DNA of 64,000 nucleotides from Burkholderiaceae bacterium (GCA_023954015.1 JAMLIS010000016.1:1-64000), one strand, 5' to 3'. Shown: positions 1-10,149, numbered from the stretch's first letter. Notes: generated by a model from the letters alone, not told the origin. Program-made: numbers and translations.

Positions 1-10
1 AGCAAGGAAA

Positions 11-799
11 ATGCCGTCCCGGCCATTGAGGATCGGCCTGTCGGCGCGCCTGCTGCACGCGCCGCCCCGCGAACTCGGCTTTCGCAACAAGGTCCTGCAG
101 TACCTCGAACAGTCGATCGCGCACTGGATCCTGTCGCACGGCGCGCTCGTCTTCATGATTCCGACGATCGGCTCGAGCGCCGAGGTATCGCGACGCGGGA
201 TCTCGGTGAGCAGCTACGTGCGCGAGCTCGACGGCCTCGTGCTGCAAGGCGGCGCCGACGTGAGCCCGCGCTCCTACGGGACGCAGCCGCTGCGCGGCGA
301 ATGGGCCGGCGACATCGTGCGCGACCGCTACGAGATGGAACTGCTGCACGAGTTCATGGCGCAGGGCCGCCCCGTGCTCGGCATCTGCCGCGGCGCCCAG
401 CTGATGAACGTGGCCTTCGGCGGCACGCTGATCCAGGACATCGCCACGCAGCGCCCCGATTCGATCCCGCACGTCGACGCCGACCTGTACGACCGGCTCT
501 CGCACGAGATCCGCTTCGAACCGGACTCGCTGTTGTCGAAGTTGTACAAGCCGCTGACCGCGGCGCGCGTCAACAGCATCCATCACCAGGCGGTCGACCG
601 GCTCGGCGGTGACCTCGTCGTGGACGCGCGATCGAGCGCCGACGCGATCGTCGAGGCGATCCGCTGGCGCGGCTCGGGCTACGCGCTGGGCGTGCAATGG
701 CACCCGGAGTTCCACCGCGGCGCGGAGGAGTCGCTGCTCGACGGCTCGCCGATCCTGCTTGATTTCCTGGCGGCGGCGCAGAGAATGAGACAGGGCTGA
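11..799 (+). CDS. Peptidase C26 / class I glutamine amidotransferase, gamma-glutamyl-GABA hydrolase-like (PuuD-type)
   Basis: 262 aa. The class I amidotransferase nucleophile elbow is clear (GICRGAQLMNVAFGG, Cys near residue 124), followed by HHQAVDRLG and the catalytic His in GVQWHPEF near the C terminus. The family hydrolyses gamma-glutamyl amide bonds, for example in putrescine catabolism or removal of gamma-glutamyl adducts. No puuABC-type genes are visible here, so the substrate is an inference from family only. The ATG follows a purine-rich AAGGAAA at the window edge. The gene converges on the cardiolipin synthase gene with 14 bp between stop codons. Family is secure, substrate is not. 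Confidence 0.85.
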   Translation: MPSRPLRIGLSARLLHAPPRELGFRNKVLQYLEQSIAHWILSHGALVFMIPTIGSSAEVSRRGISVSSYVRELDGLVLQGGADVSPRSYGTQPLRGEWAGDIVRDRYEMELLHEFMAQGRPVLGICRGAQLMNVAFGGTLIQDIATQRPDSIPHVDADLYDRLSHEIRFEPDSLLSKLYKPLTAARVNSIHHQAVDRLGGDLVVDARSSADAIVEAIRWRGSGYALGVQWHPEFHRGAEESLLDGSPILLDFLAAAQRMRQG

Positions 800-813
800 G
801 CAAGGCTCCCGAA

Positions 814-2064
814 TCAGTACTCCGCCCCGCGCCCCGTCAACGCGACGCCGATGCGCACGAGCAGCAGCGCGATCCGGTTCATCGCCCGTACCGGCCAGGG
901 CCGACGCGCATGGGTGTCGAGCACCACGCGCCGGCCACCGTCGTCGATCGCCCGGTTCAGGCGCTCGCGCAACTGCCGCGCGAAGTCCGCGTCTTCGATG
1001 GCGACGTTCGCCTCGCGCGCGAGCAGCAGCGAGAACGGGTCGATGTTCGACGAACCCACGGTGGCCCAGTCGTCGATCACCGCGACTTTCGCGTGCAGGA
1101 AGCTGCGCCGGTACTCGACGATCTCGATGCCCGCACGCAGCCAGGTCTCGTACAACGCCTGCGAGGCGTAGTGCTGCAGTCGATACTCGACGCGGCCCTG
1201 CAGCAGCAGGCGCACGCGAACGCCGCGACGCACGGCCGACTTCAGCGCGCGCCGGAAGCGTCCGCCGGGGAAGAAATAGGCGCAGGCGATCAGCACTTCG
1301 GTGCGCGAGCGACCGATCGCCCGCAGGTATGCCCGCTCGATGGTGCGCCGATGGCGCAGGTTGTCGCGCAGCATCAGCGCCGCGCGCATCCGCCCCGACG
1401 AGGCAACGTCGCTGCGCACCCGCTCGGGCAATTGCAGCAGTTCGCGCGCAGGCGCCTCCTTGCCGCCGCGAGCCAGCCGGTTCACGGTCGCCGTCTCCCA
1501 CCACAGCCGCGCGGCGGCGACGTGCGCCTGCGCGACCAGCGGTCCGCGCACGCGCACCGCGTAATCGAGCCGCGGATGGTCGAGCGCGCCGTGGTTCGGA
1601 TCGTAATGGTCGTCGAGCACGTTGATGCCGCCAACGAAGGCGACCGCTCCGTCGACGACGACCATCTTGCGATGCATGCGCCGCAGCCGCTGGCGATCGA
1701 GCGACCAGCGCCGCAGCTCGGGCCGGTACACCTCGAGCCGCACGCCCGACTCGCACAGGGCCCGCGAACGCCGCGGGTCCATGCCCGCCGTGCCGAAACC
1801 GTCGACCACGACGTGCACGCGCACGCCGCGGCGGGCGGCGCGCGCGAGCGCGGCGCCCATGCGCCGCCCGCTCGCGTCGTCCTCGAAGATGTAGGTCTCG
1901 AGATAGACGCTCGAGCGCGCCTCGTCGATCGCCCGCTCGAGCGCGGGAAAATACTGTCCGCCGGATTCGAGCAGCTCGATTTCGTGGCCGCGCCTCATGC
2001 GCGGCTTCAGGCTCTCGTACCAGCGCAGCGAGACCGCGTCCTCGGCGCCGGGCGGCTGGCTCAT
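814..2064 (-). CDS. clsB: Cardiolipin synthase, phospholipase D superfamily (ClsB-like)
   Basis: 416 aa. Two PLD catalytic HKD motifs are visible: HRKMVVVDGAVAFVGGINV in the first half and HAKVAVIDDWATVGSSNIDP in the second, each with the H-x-K-x4-D spacing. The family transfers phosphatidyl groups to make cardiolipin at the inner membrane. ClsB types lack the N-terminal membrane helices of ClsA, as here. The ATG at 2064 overlaps the upstream nuclease stop by 4 bp (ATGA), which decides the start; the reading frame stays open far upstream but that extension is a shadow of the neighbour. It is the last gene of the fmdB-aspS operon. The pairing of an EEP nuclease with a Cls also occurs in E. coli ybhP-clsB. 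Confidence 0.88.
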   Translation of the reverse strand: MSQPPGAEDAVSLRWYESLKPRMRRGHEIELLESGGQYFPALERAIDEARSSVYLETYIFEDDASGRRMGAALARAARRGVRVHVVVDGFGTAGMDPRRSRALCESGVRLEVYRPELRRWSLDRQRLRRMHRKMVVVDGAVAFVGGINVLDDHYDPNHGALDHPRLDYAVRVRGPLVAQAHVAAARLWWETATVNRLARGGKEAPARELLQLPERVRSDVASSGRMRAALMLRDNLRHRRTIERAYLRAIGRSRTEVLIACAYFFPGGRFRRALKSAVRRGVRVRLLLQGRVEYRLQHYASQALYETWLRAGIEIVEYRRSFLHAKVAVIDDWATVGSSNIDPFSLLLAREANVAIEDADFARQLRERLNRAIDDGGRRVVLDTHARRPWPVRAMNRIALLLVRIGVALTGRGAEY

Positions 2065-3092
2065 GCGTCTTCGGGAAGCTCGAGGTCGGCCACCAGCGGG
2101 CTGTGGTCCGAGAGCCTCGCCCATTCGAGCCCGCGCAGCACGCGCGCGGCGGTGACGCGAAAACCGCGCTGGTAGATCCGGTCCATGCGGAACCAGGGCA
2201 CGAGCGCGGGATAGGTGCGCGCGGTACGCACCATGCGCGGCAGCCGCGACATCGGCGGCGCCTCGAATGCGCCGACCTCGGCCAGGCGATCGCGCACGAA
2301 GTAGGCGGCGCGCTGCAGCATGCGCGGGTGCACGGCGTCGAAGACCTCGACCACGCCGGCGGCCTCGCACAGCCGCTGCGACAGCGTATTGCGCCAGTCG
2401 TTGAAGTCGCCCGCGACGATCAGCGGCTGGTCGCCCGGCACCTCCGCGTCGATCCAGCCGAGCAGCGCGTCGAGCTGGCGTTCGCGACTCGCGGCGAGCA
2501 GCCCGAAGTGCACGACGAAGCAGTGCACCCGCCTGCCCGCGACGTCGACGGTGCAGTGCAGGACGCCGCGCTTTTCGAGCGCGTGGTCGGAAACGTCGCG
2601 GTTCTCGAGGCCGACGATCGGAAAGCGCGACAGCAGCGCGTTGCCGTGATGGCCGTGCAGGTAGCTGGCATTTCGCCCGTACGCCGTCTGGAACGCCTGC
2701 TGCGCGGTCGGCGACTTCGACAGGAAGAGCTCCTGCGATTCGGCGGGCCACTGCGCGAAGCGACGCGCGTAGCGCTGGTGCTGGCCCTGCACTTCCTGCA
2801 GGAAGATCAGGTCGCTCTGGAGCTCGTGCAGGCGTGCGCGCAACTCGTGGATGCGCGCCACGCGACGCAGTCCGGTGAAGTCGCGCAGCACCCCCTTGTG
2901 AATGTTGTAGGTGGACACGCGCAACCGGCGTTCGGAGTTGCCCGCCTCGGCCGCCTCGGCCGCCTCGGCCGCCGCCGCGAGCCGCGCGGAGCCGCGCCGC
3001 TGCACCTGCGCCGCCGATCGCGTTCCGCGCGCGGTCTCGCGCGTGCGCGCGGCCTTCGCCTGCGCAGCCGTGCGCGGCGTGGGGAACTTCAT
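2061..3092 (-). CDS. Endonuclease/exonuclease/phosphatase (EEP) family protein (YbhP-like)
   Basis: 343 aa from the ATG at 3092; an alternative ATG lies at 3101. EEP fold motifs appear in order: STYNIHKG (metal-binding Asn), FLQEVQG (catalytic Glu), GDFNDW and the terminal SDHSPLVADLE. The family covers Mg-dependent phosphodiesterases; the substrate is unknown. The start at 3092 is chosen because it gives an ATGA overlap with nudB, as at other junctions of this operon. The first 55 residues or so are low-complexity and Ala/Arg-rich, including a short AEA repeat from 9-bp GC-rich units near 2941-2975, and are not part of the fold. Its stop overlaps the cardiolipin synthase start, so a membrane-lipid role alongside Cls is plausible but inferred. 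Confidence 0.82.
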   Translation of the reverse strand: MKFPTPRTAAQAKAARTRETARGTRSAAQVQRRGSARLAAAAEAAEAAEAGNSERRLRVSTYNIHKGVLRDFTGLRRVARIHELRARLHELQSDLIFLQEVQGQHQRYARRFAQWPAESQELFLSKSPTAQQAFQTAYGRNASYLHGHHGNALLSRFPIVGLENRDVSDHALEKRGVLHCTVDVAGRRVHCFVVHFGLLAASRERQLDALLGWIDAEVPGDQPLIVAGDFNDWRNTLSQRLCEAAGVVEVFDAVHPRMLQRAAYFVRDRLAEVGAFEAPPMSRLPRMVRTARTYPALVPWFRMDRIYQRGFRVTAARVLRGLEWARLSDHSPLVADLELPEDA

Positions 3093-3544
3093 CGGCGGCA
3101 TTGCGCGACGCGTTGCGGCAGTTCGCGGATCGCCTGCGAGTTGCTCCACGAGAAACAGCGCTCGGCGGCGTTCTCCCACGGCAGCCACTCGAAGCGCAGG
3201 TGTTCGCGCGGCGAGAGCGCGACCTCGCGCGGCGCCGGCAGCCGCAGCCCGAACACGTGCTCGACGTTGTGCGTTATGCCTTCGGCGTAGCGATGACGCC
3301 AGTGCGAGTAGATCTCGAAGCGATTCTCGTGCCGCCAGTCGCACAGGTCGAAGTCGGCGACGTCGAGGCCGGTTTCCTCGAGCACCTCGCGCCGGCAAGT
3401 CTGCGCCAGGGGCTCGTCGAGCGTGGCGCGGCTGCCGGTGACCGACTGCCAGTAGCCGGGATGATCGGCCCGCTCGAGCAGCAGCACCTGCAGGTCGCCG
3501 GTGTGCACGACGACCAGCACCGACTCGGGAATCTTCGCGCGCAT
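3089..3544 (-). CDS. nudB: Dihydroneopterin triphosphate diphosphatase (Nudix hydrolase)
   Basis: 151 aa. The Nudix box lies at about residues 37-60, from TGSRATLDEP to REVLEETGL, with the metal-binding REVLEE core. The first Gly-to-Glu gap is six residues rather than the canonical five. NudB removes pyrophosphate from dihydroneopterin triphosphate in folate synthesis, and in many betaproteobacteria it sits directly downstream of aspS as here (59 bp gap). The ATG at 3544 and the length fit the family. The stop overlaps the next gene. Nudix substrate specificity cannot be read from motifs; synteny is the main argument for NudB. Confidence 0.82.
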   Translation of the reverse strand: MRAKIPESVLVVVHTGDLQVLLLERADHPGYWQSVTGSRATLDEPLAQTCRREVLEETGLDVADFDLCDWRHENRFEIYSHWRHRYAEGITHNVEHVFGLRLPAPREVALSPREHLRFEWLPWENAAERCFSWSNSQAIRELPQRVAQCRR

Positions 3545-3603
3545 CTTTCCTTCTTCCTGCCGCCTGCCCGCGCCGTCCGCCTGCCGTCCGTCCGCGCCTG
3601 CGC

Positions 3604-5400
3604 TCAGGCCGTGCGCACTTCGGCCTTGCGCAGCCGGATGTGCAGCTCGCGCAACTGCTGCTCGTCGACCGTCGACGGCGCCTGCACCAGAAGATCCTGC
3701 GCCCGCTGTGTCTTCGGGAAGGCGATGACGTCGCGGATCGAATCGGCGCCGGCCATCATCGCGACGATGCGATCGAGCCCGAAGGCGATGCCGCCGTGCG
3801 GCGGGGCGCCGTATTGCAACGCATCGAGCAGGAAGCCGAATTTCGCGCGCGCCTCCTCCGCCCCGATGCGCAGCGCACGGAACACCTTGCTCTGCACCGC
3901 CTCGCGGTGGATGCGCACCGAACCGCCGCCGATCTCCCAGCCGTTGAGCACCATGTCGTAGGCCTTGGCTACGCACTGCCCCGGCGAGCTTTCGAGCATG
4001 TCCTCGTGGCCGTCCTTCGGCGACGTGAAGGGATGGTGCATCGCCACCCAGCGTTCGGCTTCCTCGTCGTACTCGAACATCGGGAAGTCGGTGACCCACA
4101 ACGGCATCCATCCGGCGACGCTCGCGCCGGTGCGCCGGCCGAAGTCGGAGTGGCCGATCTTCGTGCGCAGCGCGCCGATCGATGCGTCGACGATCTTCGC
4201 CTGGTCGGCGCCGAAGAAGACCAGGTCGCCGTCCTGCGCACCGGTGCGAGAGAGGATCGCCTCGATCGCCGCGTCGTGCAGGTTCTTGACGATCGGCGAC
4301 TGCAGGCCTTCGCGGCCGCGCGCGGCCTCGTTGACCTTGATCCACGCCAGGCCGCGGGCGCCGTAGATCGACACGAACTGGCCGTAGGCGTCGATCTCGC
4401 CGCGCGTGAGCGCGCCGCCCCCGGGAACGCGCAGCGCGACGACGCGTCCGTCCGTCGCGTTGGCCGGCGCCGAGAACACCTTGAACTCGACGTCGCGCAT
4501 CGCGTCGGTGAGCTCGGTGAACTCGAGCTTCACGCGCAGGTCGGGCTTGTCGGAGCCGAAGCGGCGCATCGTCTCGGCGTAGGTCATCGACGGAAACGGA
4601 TCGGGCAGCTCGATGCCGATCGCGTTGCGGAAGACGACGCGGATCATCTCCTCGAAGATCGCGCGGATCTGCGCCTCGCCCAGGAACGAGGTCTCGCAGT
4701 CGATCTGCGTGAACTCGGGCTGGCGGTCGGCGCGCAGGTCTTCGTCCCGAAAACACTTGACGATCTGGTAGTAGCGGTCGAAGCCCGCCACCATCAGCAT
4801 CTGCTTGAACAACTGCGGCGACTGCGGCAGCGCGTAGAACTCGCCGGCGTGCACGCGCGAAGGCACGAGGTAGTCGCGCGCACCCTCGGGGGTGGAGCGC
4901 GTGAGCATCGGCGTCTCGATGTCGACGAAGCCGTTCGCATCCAGATGACGGCGCACCTCGCGCGTGACGCGGTAGCGCAGCATCATGTTCTGCTGCATCG
5001 GCGGGCGGCGCAGGTCGAGCACGCGATGCGTCAGGCGCGTCGTCTCGGACAGGTTCTCGTCGTCGAGCTGGAACGGCGGCGTTACCGACGCGTTGAGGAT
5101 CTCGAGGCTGTCGCAGACGACCTCGACCTCGCCGCTGCGCAGGTTCGGATTCACCGTTCCTTCGGGACGCCGGCGCACGTGGCCGACGACCTTCACGCAA
5201 TACTCGTTACGTACGCGTTCGGCGGTGGCGAACACCTCGGGCCGCTCGGGGTCGCAGACGACCTGCGCCAGCCCCTCGCGGTCGCGCAGGTCGATGAAGA
5301 TCACGCCGCCGTGGTCGCGCCGGCGATGCACCCAGCCGTACAGCGTGACGGTCCGGTCCAGGTGCTCGGCGGAGATCTCGCCGGTGTAGCAGGTCCGCAT
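3604..5400 (-). CDS. aspS: Aspartate--tRNA ligase, probably non-discriminating (AspRS)
   Basis: 598 aa, normal for bacterial AspRS. The N-terminal OB-fold anticodon-binding domain begins [20 protein letters not shown] with [20 protein letters not shown]. The class II catalytic core follows: motif 2 near [18 protein letters not shown] and motif 3 in [14 protein letters not shown], with the bacterial GAD insertion domain between. It charges tRNA-Asp in the cytoplasm; many Burkholderiales enzymes also charge tRNA-Asn, but whether this one does cannot be read here. Start ATG at 5400 overlaps the DUF502 stop by one base (TGATG). Confidence 0.97.
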   Translation of the reverse strand: MRTCYTGEISAEHLDRTVTLYGWVHRRRDHGGVIFIDLRDREGLAQVVCDPERPEVFATAERVRNEYCVKVVGHVRRRPEGTVNPNLRSGEVEVVCDSLEILNASVTPPFQLDDENLSETTRLTHRVLDLRRPPMQQNMMLRYRVTREVRRHLDANGFVDIETPMLTRSTPEGARDYLVPSRVHAGEFYALPQSPQLFKQMLMVAGFDRYYQIVKCFRDEDLRADRQPEFTQIDCETSFLGEAQIRAIFEEMIRVVFRNAIGIELPDPFPSMTYAETMRRFGSDKPDLRVKLEFTELTDAMRDVEFKVFSAPANATDGRVVALRVPGGGALTRGEIDAYGQFVSIYGARGLAWIKVNEAARGREGLQSPIVKNLHDAAIEAILSRTGAQDGDLVFFGADQAKIVDASIGALRTKIGHSDFGRRTGASVAGWMPLWVTDFPMFEYDEEAERWVAMHHPFTSPKDGHEDMLESSPGQCVAKAYDMVLNGWEIGGGSVRIHREAVQSKVFRALRIGAEEARAKFGFLLDALQYGAPPHGGIAFGLDRIVAMMAGADSIRDVIAFPKTQRAQDLLVQAPSTVDEQQLRELHIRLRKAEVRTA

Positions 5401-6170
5401 CAGGTTCTCCGGTTCAGCGGCGGCGCCACGGCGGGCGCGACGGGTTCGACGCCGATCGGCGGCCGCGTCTCGGGCGCGCGCGGCATCGGCGCGCCCCGGT
5501 CGAACGGCGCGACGACGCCCATCGAAACGACGTACTTCAACGCCTGGTCGACGCTCATGTTCAGCGCGATGGTTTCCGCCCGGGGCATCATCAGGAAGAA
5601 ACCCGAGGTCGGGTTCGGCGTCGTGGGCACGTAGACCGACACCATGTCGATGTCGATGTGACGGCGTACTTCGTCGGCCGGCACGCCGGTGAGAAAGCCG
5701 ATCGTCCACACGCCGCTGCGCGGGTATTGCACGAGCAGTGCCTGGCGAAAGGCCTGCCCGCTGGGCGACAGGATCGTGTCGCTCACCTGCTTCACGCTCG
5801 AGTAGATCGAGCGCACGATCGGAATGCGTCCGAGCAGCCCTTCCCAGTAGAGCAGCAGCCGCTCGCCGATGATGTTGCGCGCGGCAACCCCGGTGAGCAC
5901 GACGACGGCGATCGACAGCAGCGCTCCCAGCCCCGGGATGTCGTGGCCGAACCAGCTGCGCGGGTGCAATTGCGCCGGAAGCAGCTGCAGGCTCTGGTCC
6001 ATCGTCGCGACGATCAGGTTCAGCACCCAGAGCGTGATGACGAGCGGGATCCAGATCAGCAGGCCGGTGACGAGGTACTTGCGCATTCGTGCTCGCTGCC
6101 CGGGACGCGGCGCGGGCTCGTCGGCTTCGGCCGCGCGCTTGCGCTGCGGCCGAAGGATCGGCGGGCTCAT
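5400..6170 (-). CDS. DUF502 family inner-membrane protein
   Basis: 256 aa from ATG 6170; the conserved family start [20 protein letters not shown] begins at ATG 6086, so the first 28 charged residues may not be translated. Two hydrophobic segments are visible, one right after MRKY and one around [18 protein letters not shown]. The conserved soluble part contains [15 protein letters not shown] and a proline/arginine-rich C-terminal tail. Function is unknown; the family is widespread and in betaproteobacteria is typically found between fmdB and aspS, as here. It ends with a TGATG overlap onto aspS, so it is probably translated with it. Confidence 0.85.
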   Translation of the reverse strand: MSPPILRPQRKRAAEADEPAPRPGQRARMRKYLVTGLLIWIPLVITLWVLNLIVATMDQSLQLLPAQLHPRSWFGHDIPGLGALLSIAVVVLTGVAARNIIGERLLLYWEGLLGRIPIVRSIYSSVKQVSDTILSPSGQAFRQALLVQYPRSGVWTIGFLTGVPADEVRRHIDIDMVSVYVPTTPNPTSGFFLMMPRAETIALNMSVDQALKYVVSMGVVAPFDRGAPMPRAPETRPPIGVEPVAPAVAPPLNRRT

Positions 6171-6194
6171 CGGGGCGCGCCCCGGACGGGGCGC

Positions 6195-6590
6195 TCAATC
6201 CGCCGTCGAACCGGCCGGCGCAGTGCCGCCCGACCCGGCGGCCGATCCGGCGCTCTTCGCGGGAACATCGGCCTTCGCGCCGTCGCCCCTGGCTTCCCCG
6301 GCCTTCGCGTCCGCGGCCGTTGCGCCGTCGCCTTTCGCGCCGGCTGCGGCGTCGTCGGACTTCGACGCGGGCCCCCCGTTGCCGGAAACCGGCTGCTTCG
6401 CCTTGTTTCCGTCGCGGAAATCGGTGACGTACCAGCCGCTGCCCTTGAGCTGGAAGGCGGGCGCCGTGAGCACCCGGTGGAAGGACGTGGCACCGCAGGC
6501 CGGGCAGACCTCGAGCGGTGCGTCGGAAAACTTCTGCAGCACGTCCTTCTCGGTGCCGCAGGAATCGCAGCGATACGCGTAGATCGGCAT
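6195..6590 (-). CDS. FmdB-family zinc-ribbon protein
   Basis: 131 aa. The first 70 residues are a zinc ribbon with two Cys pairs (YRCDSCG and CPACGA) and the family start [12 protein letters not shown]. Then a 60-residue low-complexity tail rich in Ala, Gly, Asp and Lys follows, which is common in this family. FmdB proteins are called putative regulatory proteins; the true role is unresolved. It is the first gene of the minus-strand aspS operon. A perfect TATAAT lies 60 bp upstream on the minus strand. Confidence 0.85.
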   Translation of the reverse strand: MPIYAYRCDSCGTEKDVLQKFSDAPLEVCPACGATSFHRVLTAPAFQLKGSGWYVTDFRDGNKAKQPVSGNGGPASKSDDAAAGAKGDGATAADAKAGEARGDGAKADVPAKSAGSAAGSGGTAPAGSTAD

Positions 6591-6649
6591 TTCTTCGGCT
6601 CGAAATTCGCCGTCGCCAAGCGACGGCGGGAAAACTGGGAAAACCTTGA

Positions 6650-6655
6650 ATTATA
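6650..6655 (-). promoter_or_regulatory. Putative -10 box of the fmdB-aspS operon
   Basis: On the minus strand the sequence reads TATAAT, a perfect sigma-70 -10 element in otherwise GC-rich DNA, 60 bp upstream of the fmdB ATG. No convincing -35 box is visible at 16-18 bp spacing. The same AT-rich patch lies upstream of livG on the other strand and could serve both directions. Confidence 0.45.
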
Positions 6656-6722
6656 AAGGGAAACGGTGCCGCCACGGAGGCAACGCCTTGCGCGCTCGGC
6701 GGCGGCAATGGGAGCATGGCAG

Positions 6723-7514
6723 ATGACGACACGAAGCATCCCCGACGATCCGCTGTTGTCCGTCGAAGACGTCGAGCTGCGATTCGGCGGCATCGTCGCG
6801 CTCGACGGCGTCACCTTCGTCGTGCAGCGCGGAATCGTCTGCGGACTGATCGGCCCGAACGGCGCCGGGAAGACGACGTTGTTCAACTGCCTGTCGCGCC
6901 TCTACGAGCTCGACGCGGGACGCATCGTCTTCGACGGCGTCGATCTCGGCGCGCTGCCGCGGCATCGCGTCGCCGCGCTGGGCATCGGACGCACCTTCCA
7001 GGACCTGGCGCTGTTCGGCTCGATGAGCGTGCTCGACAACGTGCTGGTGGGAACCCACGCCCGCACGCGCAGCGGCTTTCTCGCCAACGCGCTGCGGCTG
7101 CCGGGCGTAGCGGCCGAGGAACGCGCGGCCGAGGAACGCGCGGCGCAGCGCCTCGGGCTGCTCGGACTCGACGCGGTGATGCACGTGCGCGTGGCCGAGC
7201 TTCCCTTCGCCACCCGCAAGCGAGTCGAGCTGGCGCGCGCGCTCGCCGCCGAGCCTCGACTGCTGCTGCTCGACGAACCGGCGAGCGGGCTGGATCACGG
7301 CGAGATCGAGGCGCTCGCCGGCTCGATCCGCGCCCTGCGCGATCGTCTCGGCCTGACGATCGTGCTCGTCGAACACCGGATGAAGCTCGTGATGGACGTC
7401 TGCGACAAGGTGGTGGCGCTGAACTTCGGACGCAAGATCGCCGAGGGGCGACCCGACCGGGTGCGGGTGCATCCGGAAGTCGTCGAGGCGTATCTCGGGA
7501 CGGGGACGAATTGA
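6723..7514 (+). CDS. livG: Branched-chain amino-acid ABC transporter ATP-binding protein LivG
   Basis: 263 aa. Walker [10 protein letters not shown], Walker [16 protein letters not shown] and the H-loop [15 protein letters not shown] are visible. The ABC signature is degenerate ([15 protein letters not shown] in place of LSGGQ), which is usual for LivG. Together with LivF it powers uptake by the LivHM permease at the inner membrane. The start at 6723 is chosen over GTG 6666 and ATG 6708 because GGGAG precedes it by 8 bp and the conserved domain starts soon after. It is first gene of livGFHMK. Confidence 0.92.
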   Translation: MTTRSIPDDPLLSVEDVELRFGGIVALDGVTFVVQRGIVCGLIGPNGAGKTTLFNCLSRLYELDAGRIVFDGVDLGALPRHRVAALGIGRTFQDLALFGSMSVLDNVLVGTHARTRSGFLANALRLPGVAAEERAAEERAAQRLGLLGLDAVMHVRVAELPFATRKRVELARALAAEPRLLLLDEPASGLDHGEIEALAGSIRALRDRLGLTIVLVEHRMKLVMDVCDKVVALNFGRKIAEGRPDRVRVHPEVVEAYLGTGTN

Positions 7515-8245
7515 CCGCCGCCGAGACGCCGGCGGCGGCGCTGCTGGACGTGCGCGACCTGGTTGCCTCGTACGGAGCGACGCGCGTACTGCACGGCCTT
7601 CGCTTCGAGATGGCGCGCGGATCGGTCACGGCGCTGCTGGGCGCGAACGGCGCGGGCAAGACGACGACACTGCGTGCGCTGTGCTCGATGGTGCGCACGC
7701 GCGGCGAAATCCGGCTCTGCGGCGAACGGATCGACGGCAAGGCCACGGAAGACGTCGCACGGCTCGGCGTCGCGCACGTCCCCGACGGCCGCGGTACCTT
7801 CCTCGGACTGAGCACCGAGGAGAACCTGCGGCTGGGGGCCTGGGCGCGGCGCGACCGGCGCGCGGTCGCCGCCGACCTCGATCGCATCTACGGCTACTTC
7901 CCTCGCCTGCGCGAGCGGCGCCGGCAGCAGGCGGGAACGCTTTCCGGCGGCGAGCAGCAGATGCTCGCGGTCTCGCGCGCGCTGATGTCGCGGCCGCGAC
8001 TGCTGCTGCTCGACGAGCCGTCGTTCGGGCTGGCACCACGCGTCGTCGGCGAGATCTTCGAGATCATGCGGCGGATCAACGAGACCGACGGCGTGTCGAT
8101 CCTGCTCGTCGAGCAGAACGCGTCGATGGCGCTCGGGCTGGCGGACCACGCATACCTGCTCGAGACCGGTCGCATCGTGCTCGCCGGCCGCGCCGACGAG
8201 CTGCGCCGCGACGACACGGTGCGCCGCGCTTATTTCGGTCACTGA
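7511..8245 (+). CDS. livF: Branched-chain amino-acid ABC transporter ATP-binding protein LivF
   Basis: 244 aa. Walker A GANGAGKTT, signature LSGGEQQMLAVSRAL, Walker B LLLLDEPSFGLAP and the H-loop LLVEQNASMAL are all present. It partners LivG. The only in-frame start before the conserved ABC domain that matches family length is TTG at 7511, which overlaps the livG stop as TTGA. The same unusual TTGA coupling recurs at ccoI, ccoG and the element helicase. livH follows after 18 bp. Confidence 0.9.
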   Translation: MTAAETPAAALLDVRDLVASYGATRVLHGLRFEMARGSVTALLGANGAGKTTTLRALCSMVRTRGEIRLCGERIDGKATEDVARLGVAHVPDGRGTFLGLSTEENLRLGAWARRDRRAVAADLDRIYGYFPRLRERRRQQAGTLSGGEQQMLAVSRALMSRPRLLLLDEPSFGLAPRVVGEIFEIMRRINETDGVSILLVEQNASMALGLADHAYLLETGRIVLAGRADELRRDDTVRRAYFGH

Positions 8246-8263
8246 GCGGTCACTGAGGGGTAC

Positions 8264-9136
8264 ATGGACAGCTTCCTGCACCAGGTGTTCGCCGGCCTGG
8301 CCACCGGCGGCATCTACGCCAGTGTCGCGCTCGCGCTGGTGATGATCTACCGGGCCACGCACCTGGTGAACTTCGCGCAGGGCGAAATGGCGATGTTCTC
8401 GACCTATCTCGCGTGGACGATGATCGACGCCGGGTTGCCGTACTGGGCGGCGTTCTCGATCACGCTGCTCGCCGCATTCGCGCTCGGCGCGGCGATCGAA
8501 CGCTTCGTGATCCGGCCGGTGCAGAACGCGCCGGCGCTGACGGTGGTCGTCGTCTTCATCGCACTGCTGCTCGTCCTGAACAGCGTGGCGGGCTGGCTCT
8601 GGTCCTACACGATCCGCAGCTTCCCGAGTCCGTTCCCGGCGACGCCGGTATTCGGCCAGACGCTCGTGTCGGCGCACGAACTCGGCGCCACCGGCGTCAC
8701 GCTCGTCGTGCTCGCGCTGCTCTACGCGTTCTTTCGCTGGACCGCGCTCGGCCTGGCGATGCGCGCCGTCGCGCAGAACCCCGATTCGAGCCGGCTCGTC
8801 GGCATTCGCGTAGACGCGATGCGCGCGCTCGGATGGGGGCTGGCCGGCGCGATCGGTGCGGTGGCCGGCATGATGATTGCGCCCATCGTCTATCTCGAAC
8901 CGAACATGATGGGCGGAATCCTGCTGTACGCGTTCGCCGCGGCGTTGCTCGGCGGCATCGACAGCCCGGCAGGGGCGGTCCTGGGCGGCTTCGTCGTCGG
9001 CGTGCTGGAGAACCTGCTCGGCGCCTACGTGATCGGCAACGAGCTGAAGCTTTCGGTGGCGCTCGCGCTGATCGTCGGCGTGCTGATCGTGCGACCCGCC
9101 GGCCTGCTCGGCTCGCGCCAGGTGACCCGCGTATGA
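8264..9136 (+). CDS. livH: Branched-chain amino-acid ABC transporter permease LivH
   Basis: 290 aa, hydrophobic throughout with about eight predicted membrane segments. The family motif LVNFAQGEMAMF is near residue 35 and the cytoplasmic loop around AVAQNPDSSRLVGIRVDAMR contacts the ATPases. Its stop overlaps the livM ATG (ATGA). LivH and LivM form the heterodimeric channel for leucine/isoleucine/valine or related amides. Confidence 0.92.
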   Translation: MDSFLHQVFAGLATGGIYASVALALVMIYRATHLVNFAQGEMAMFSTYLAWTMIDAGLPYWAAFSITLLAAFALGAAIERFVIRPVQNAPALTVVVVFIALLLVLNSVAGWLWSYTIRSFPSPFPATPVFGQTLVSAHELGATGVTLVVLALLYAFFRWTALGLAMRAVAQNPDSSRLVGIRVDAMRALGWGLAGAIGAVAGMMIAPIVYLEPNMMGGILLYAFAAALLGGIDSPAGAVLGGFVVGVLENLLGAYVIGNELKLSVALALIVGVLIVRPAGLLGSRQVTRV

Positions 9137-10149
9137 AATGGCCCGCGCCAGGCGATTCGCCCGCGGGGCGCGCACCGACCGCCTGCGCCGTCGCTTTCGG
9201 CGTGATCGGCATCGCCTGCGCTCTTCCCTTCGTGGTCAGCGACTACCGGCTCTTCCAGCTGACGATGGTGATCGTCTACGCGATCGCGCTGCTCGGCCTG
9301 AACGTGCTCACCGGCTTCAACGGCCAGATCTCGCTCGGCCACGGCGCCTTCTACGCGATCGGCGCATACAGCGCGGCGATCGCGATGGAGCACGCGGGGC
9401 TGCCGTACTGGGCGACGCTCCCGCTCGCCGGCGTGGTTTGCGGTGTCGCCGGCTTCCTGTTCGGTCTTCCGGCGCTGCGCCTCGAGGGCGTGTATCTCGC
9501 GCTCGCCACCTTCGCCCTCGGGCTGGCGCTGCCGCAGCTGCTCCGGTACCGGCATTTCGAAGGCTGGACCGGCGGCGTGCAGGGCCTCGCGATCCCGAAG
9601 CCCGACGTGCCTTTCGGCCTGCCGCTGAACGCGGACCAGTGGCTGTACTTCTTTGCGCTGGCGGTCGCGATCGCGCTGTTCGCGGTCGCTCGCAACCTGC
9701 TGCGCGGGCGCGTGGGCCGGGCCATCGTCGCGATCCGCGACCACCCGATCGCCGCGCAGGCGATGGGCATCGATACCGCGATGTTCAAGTCGCTCACCTT
9801 CGGCGTGTCGGCGCTCTACACCGGCGTGGCGGGCGCCCTCGGCGCGATCGCCGTCCAGTTCGTCGCCCCCGACAGCTTCGGTTTCTTCCTGTCGATCATC
9901 TTCCTCGTCGGCAGCGTGATCGGCGGCGTCGCGTCGATCCAGGGCGCGATCTGGGGAGCGCTGTTCATCCAGTTCGTCCCCAACGTCGCCGACCGCATCT
10001 CGAAGGCCGCGCCGTGGGCGATCTACGGCCTGACGATGATCGCGTTCGTCTACCTGATGCCGAGCGGCGTGGCCGGCGGCATCGCGCTGCTGCGCGCGAA
10101 GCTCGCGGCGGCGACACCGAACGGACGACCTGCGCCCAAGACACCGTGA
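9133..10149 (+). CDS. livM: Branched-chain amino-acid ABC transporter permease LivM
   Basis: 338 aa polytopic protein. GFNGQISLGHGAFYAIGAY is the LivM counterpart of the LivH motif, and the coupling loop IRDHPIAAQAMGIDTAMFK is conserved. The start at 9133 forms ATGA with livH. A 115-bp stretch containing a small CCCGGCGCCGGG palindrome separates it from livK. Confidence 0.92.
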   Translation: MKWPAPGDSPAGRAPTACAVAFGVIGIACALPFVVSDYRLFQLTMVIVYAIALLGLNVLTGFNGQISLGHGAFYAIGAYSAAIAMEHAGLPYWATLPLAGVVCGVAGFLFGLPALRLEGVYLALATFALGLALPQLLRYRHFEGWTGGVQGLAIPKPDVPFGLPLNADQWLYFFALAVAIALFAVARNLLRGRVGRAIVAIRDHPIAAQAMGIDTAMFKSLTFGVSALYTGVAGALGAIAVQFVAPDSFGFFLSIIFLVGSVIGGVASIQGAIWGALFIQFVPNVADRISKAAPWAIYGLTMIAFVYLMPSGVAGGIALLRAKLAAATPNGRPAPKTP